From a virus, in the IMG/VR virus record IMGVR_UViG_3300006920_000244, positions 1-24,237 of that record: DNA of 24,237 bases; one strand, given 5' to 3'. The notes below the pieces were generated by a model. That model did not search any database and was not told the DNA's origin. It was given only the letters and a program-made list of their open reading frames with translations. Both the position numbers and the translations under genes were made by a program. Position 1 is the first letter of the stretch. Every line of letters starts with the position of its first letter. Shown piece after piece: positions 22,776-24,237 of the stretch.

Positions 22776-24237
22776 TGGCTACTAAATACTACGACACTAA
22801 TTACACTTTTATCAACCCTGTTAGATACTTTAAGGCTAACGATCCCTATTACTTTGAAGTTGACAACATTCCAATTAAGCAATTAGAAGAGAGTAACAAT
22901 TTTTTAAAGGATCAGGTAGATGGTCTTCTAGATGAAGTTAACAAGACTGAAGAAACCGCTGAGATTGATAGAAGTGGATTTAGCGAACTTAAACCTTACG
23001 TTGTAGGTAATGACAGGGTAGTAAGGGTAAAGCCTGGACGTTACACTTCTCGTATAAATAACGCTTACTCCTTAACACCCTTGCAAGTTGTCGATCAAGT
23101 GTTCGGGTTAGGTAATGCTGTAAGTGGAGAATCTAACACTTGGCAAACTGAGACCAATAGAGGTTCCTATGTATCAGGAATACTAAACGAGTTTACCAGA
23201 GGAAGAGAAGGTATTGCTTTAAATATGAATGGTCTTTTTGAAAGATCTTTTGTATGGCCTATTGACACTGAGGATGGAGAAAGCCTCACAACTCCTAATC
23301 TACTTAACGTAACCAATAATTTAGATTACGGGGGCAATTTAGCAAGGGATGATAAGCCTTTATACCCTAACGTCATTGGAGCGTTAATAAAGAGTATGAC
23401 GGAGGATTTAACTAGAAATCTAACTCTTGTTAAGAATTTATATGCTCCTACTACCCCTCGTTTTGGAGGGCAACAAGGTAGAACTGAGTCTGAGTTTATA
23501 AAGAGATGGAGAGGAGCTATTAGAACTTCTGTTGTAGATGTTCCTGATGAGCTTCAAATAGAGATTCCTCCGTTTGTTGGTGATGACTTCTTTTACACTA
23601 ATGAGGCAGGAGATAAAACTAATGTAGATTCTAATGTAAGAATTGATTTAGTATTTATATATTCAAAAGCTGTCGATGAAGTGGATACTACCATCGCAAA
23701 GTTCGACTCTCTTGGAAATGTAGAGCCTCCTAAGACCACGCCGGTTCTGGGAGTTCTTAAAGGTGCTGGCCTAGGAGTATCTAAGAAAACTTCAATTAAC
23801 AATCTGGGTACCGAAGACACAGTTGATTTAACTAGTTTAGACGGTATGCCTTTAATGCTGGCTAACCCTGGTGATCAAACTGGAGATCACATAGGATTTA
23901 CAACTTCTGCCATGGGAGTTATCAGAGGTTCATTCCCCTCCCCTGATGACTTACTTAACCTAGCTCCTGTTCTTTCTGAAAATTTAGAAACAGATTCTTA
24001 TGCTTTGATAGGACAAACTATCCTGCCCGTAGCTTATATTTTAGTTGAAAAGGGTAGTGAGCTTGTGTCAAATGAATTTATTACCAAAGACCATGTTCTA
24101 GACATTAGACCCTTCTTTAGAACAACAGAGCTTGCATATAACGAAAGAGCAGGACTTGCAGCGGCAACTCCTCAAATTTCTATAGCTAACCCTGTCGTGA
24201 CGGAAGCTCATTTGGAGATGGCTAAATCAGAAATTTA
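22775..24237 (+). CDS. Virion structural protein, N-terminal 487 residues (partial, runs off the window)
   Basis: An open frame starts at the ATG at 22775, overlapping the previous stop (TAATG), with AAGGA at 22764-22768 six bases upstream. It has no stop before the window ends. I translated it through to the last complete codon at 24235. Residues 13-46 ('INPVRYFKANDPYYFEVDNI', then 'PIKQLEESNNFLKDQV') contain the same E-x-D-N-[LI]-P-x-x-x-L-[DE]-E element as the N-terminus of the beta-helix protein before it. Later text includes 'PLYPNVIGALIKSM' and 'LQIEIPPFVGDDFFY', with mostly polar and Pro/Asp-rich stretches. The residues 'VRIDLVFIYSKAVDE' and 'LDIRPFFRTTELAY' look like the folded core. 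No known enzyme motif is seen. A baseplate or fibre-base role is inferred from location and the shared N-terminal element. Confidence 0.8.
   Translation, partial: MATKYYDTNYTFINPVRYFKANDPYYFEVDNIPIKQLEESNNFLKDQVDGLLDEVNKTEETAEIDRSGFSELKPYVVGNDRVVRVKPGRYTSRINNAYSLTPLQVVDQVFGLGNAVSGESNTWQTETNRGSYVSGILNEFTRGREGIALNMNGLFERSFVWPIDTEDGESLTTPNLLNVTNNLDYGGNLARDDKPLYPNVIGALIKSMTEDLTRNLTLVKNLYAPTTPRFGGQQGRTESEFIKRWRGAIRTSVVDVPDELQIEIPPFVGDDFFYTNEAGDKTNVDSNVRIDLVFIYSKAVDEVDTTIAKFDSLGNVEPPKTTPVLGVLKGAGLGVSKKTSINNLGTEDTVDLTSLDGMPLMLANPGDQTGDHIGFTTSAMGVIRGSFPSPDDLLNLAPVLSENLETDSYALIGQTILPVAYILVEKGSELVSNEFITKDHVLDIRPFFRTTELAYNERAGLAAATPQISIANPVVTEAHLEMAKSEI

Noticed and set aside
1-24237. tRNA genes, CRISPR arrays, insertion sequences or attachment sites
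   Set aside because: Coding sequence is almost continuous with no gap above 20 bases on the annotated starts. No direct-repeat arrays, transposase or integrase motifs, or cloverleaf-like segments were seen.

Overview
The window is a stretch of a virion-structural (tail baseplate) gene cluster from a contractile-tailed phage (myovirus-like). It is AT-rich by eye, and almost every base is coding. Three consecutive genes carry recognisable hallmarks of the T4-type baseplate wedge (gp25-like, gp6/baseplate J-like, gp7/P2 gpI-like). Upstream of them lie a LysM/gp53-like small protein, a hub-like protein and a gp5/VgrG-like spike. No integrase, replication, tRNA, CRISPR or insertion-sequence signal was seen. 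The host cannot be read from the sequence. The AT-rich codon choice and the long glycan-related or fibre-like proteins would fit a large phage of an AT-rich, possibly aquatic, bacterium, but that is inference.

Layout. Bases 1-102 hold the C-terminus of an unseen upstream gene. Bases 99-4401 hold the central baseplate: LysM/gp53-like protein, large hub-like protein with a coiled coil, and OB-fold plus beta-helix spike without a lysozyme domain. Bases 4401-11484 form an unusual insert-like block. It contains an 873-residue protein ending in a LamG/concanavalin-like domain, and a 693-residue protein resembling a clan GH-A (GH5-like) TIM barrel in which both expected catalytic glutamates appear as aspartate. 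It ends with a 793-residue gene of unknown function on the opposite strand. The last two converge and share one CTAG that supplies both stop codons. Bases 11503-17521 hold the wedge genes (gp25-, gp6- and gp7-like). Bases 17521-24237 hold the periphery: an unrecognised 370-residue protein in the position of T4 gene 8, a small fibre/baseplate-attachment-like protein, a 1173-residue beta-helix fibre or spike protein, and a truncated structural gene running off the window end.

How they work together. The plus-strand genes are joined by stop-start overlaps (TAATG or ATGA) or by gaps of 1-9 bases, which suggests polycistronic, translationally coupled expression of parts needed in fixed assembly order. 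The only break is the minus-strand gene. Its 5' end faces the gp25-like gene across at most 69 bases, so that spot probably holds or adjoins promoters for both directions. The last two plus-strand proteins share a short N-terminal motif (E-x-D-N-[LI]-P-x3-L-[DE]-E) that may be a common docking element on the baseplate.

All functional calls come from reading the translations by eye. No database or structure search was run.
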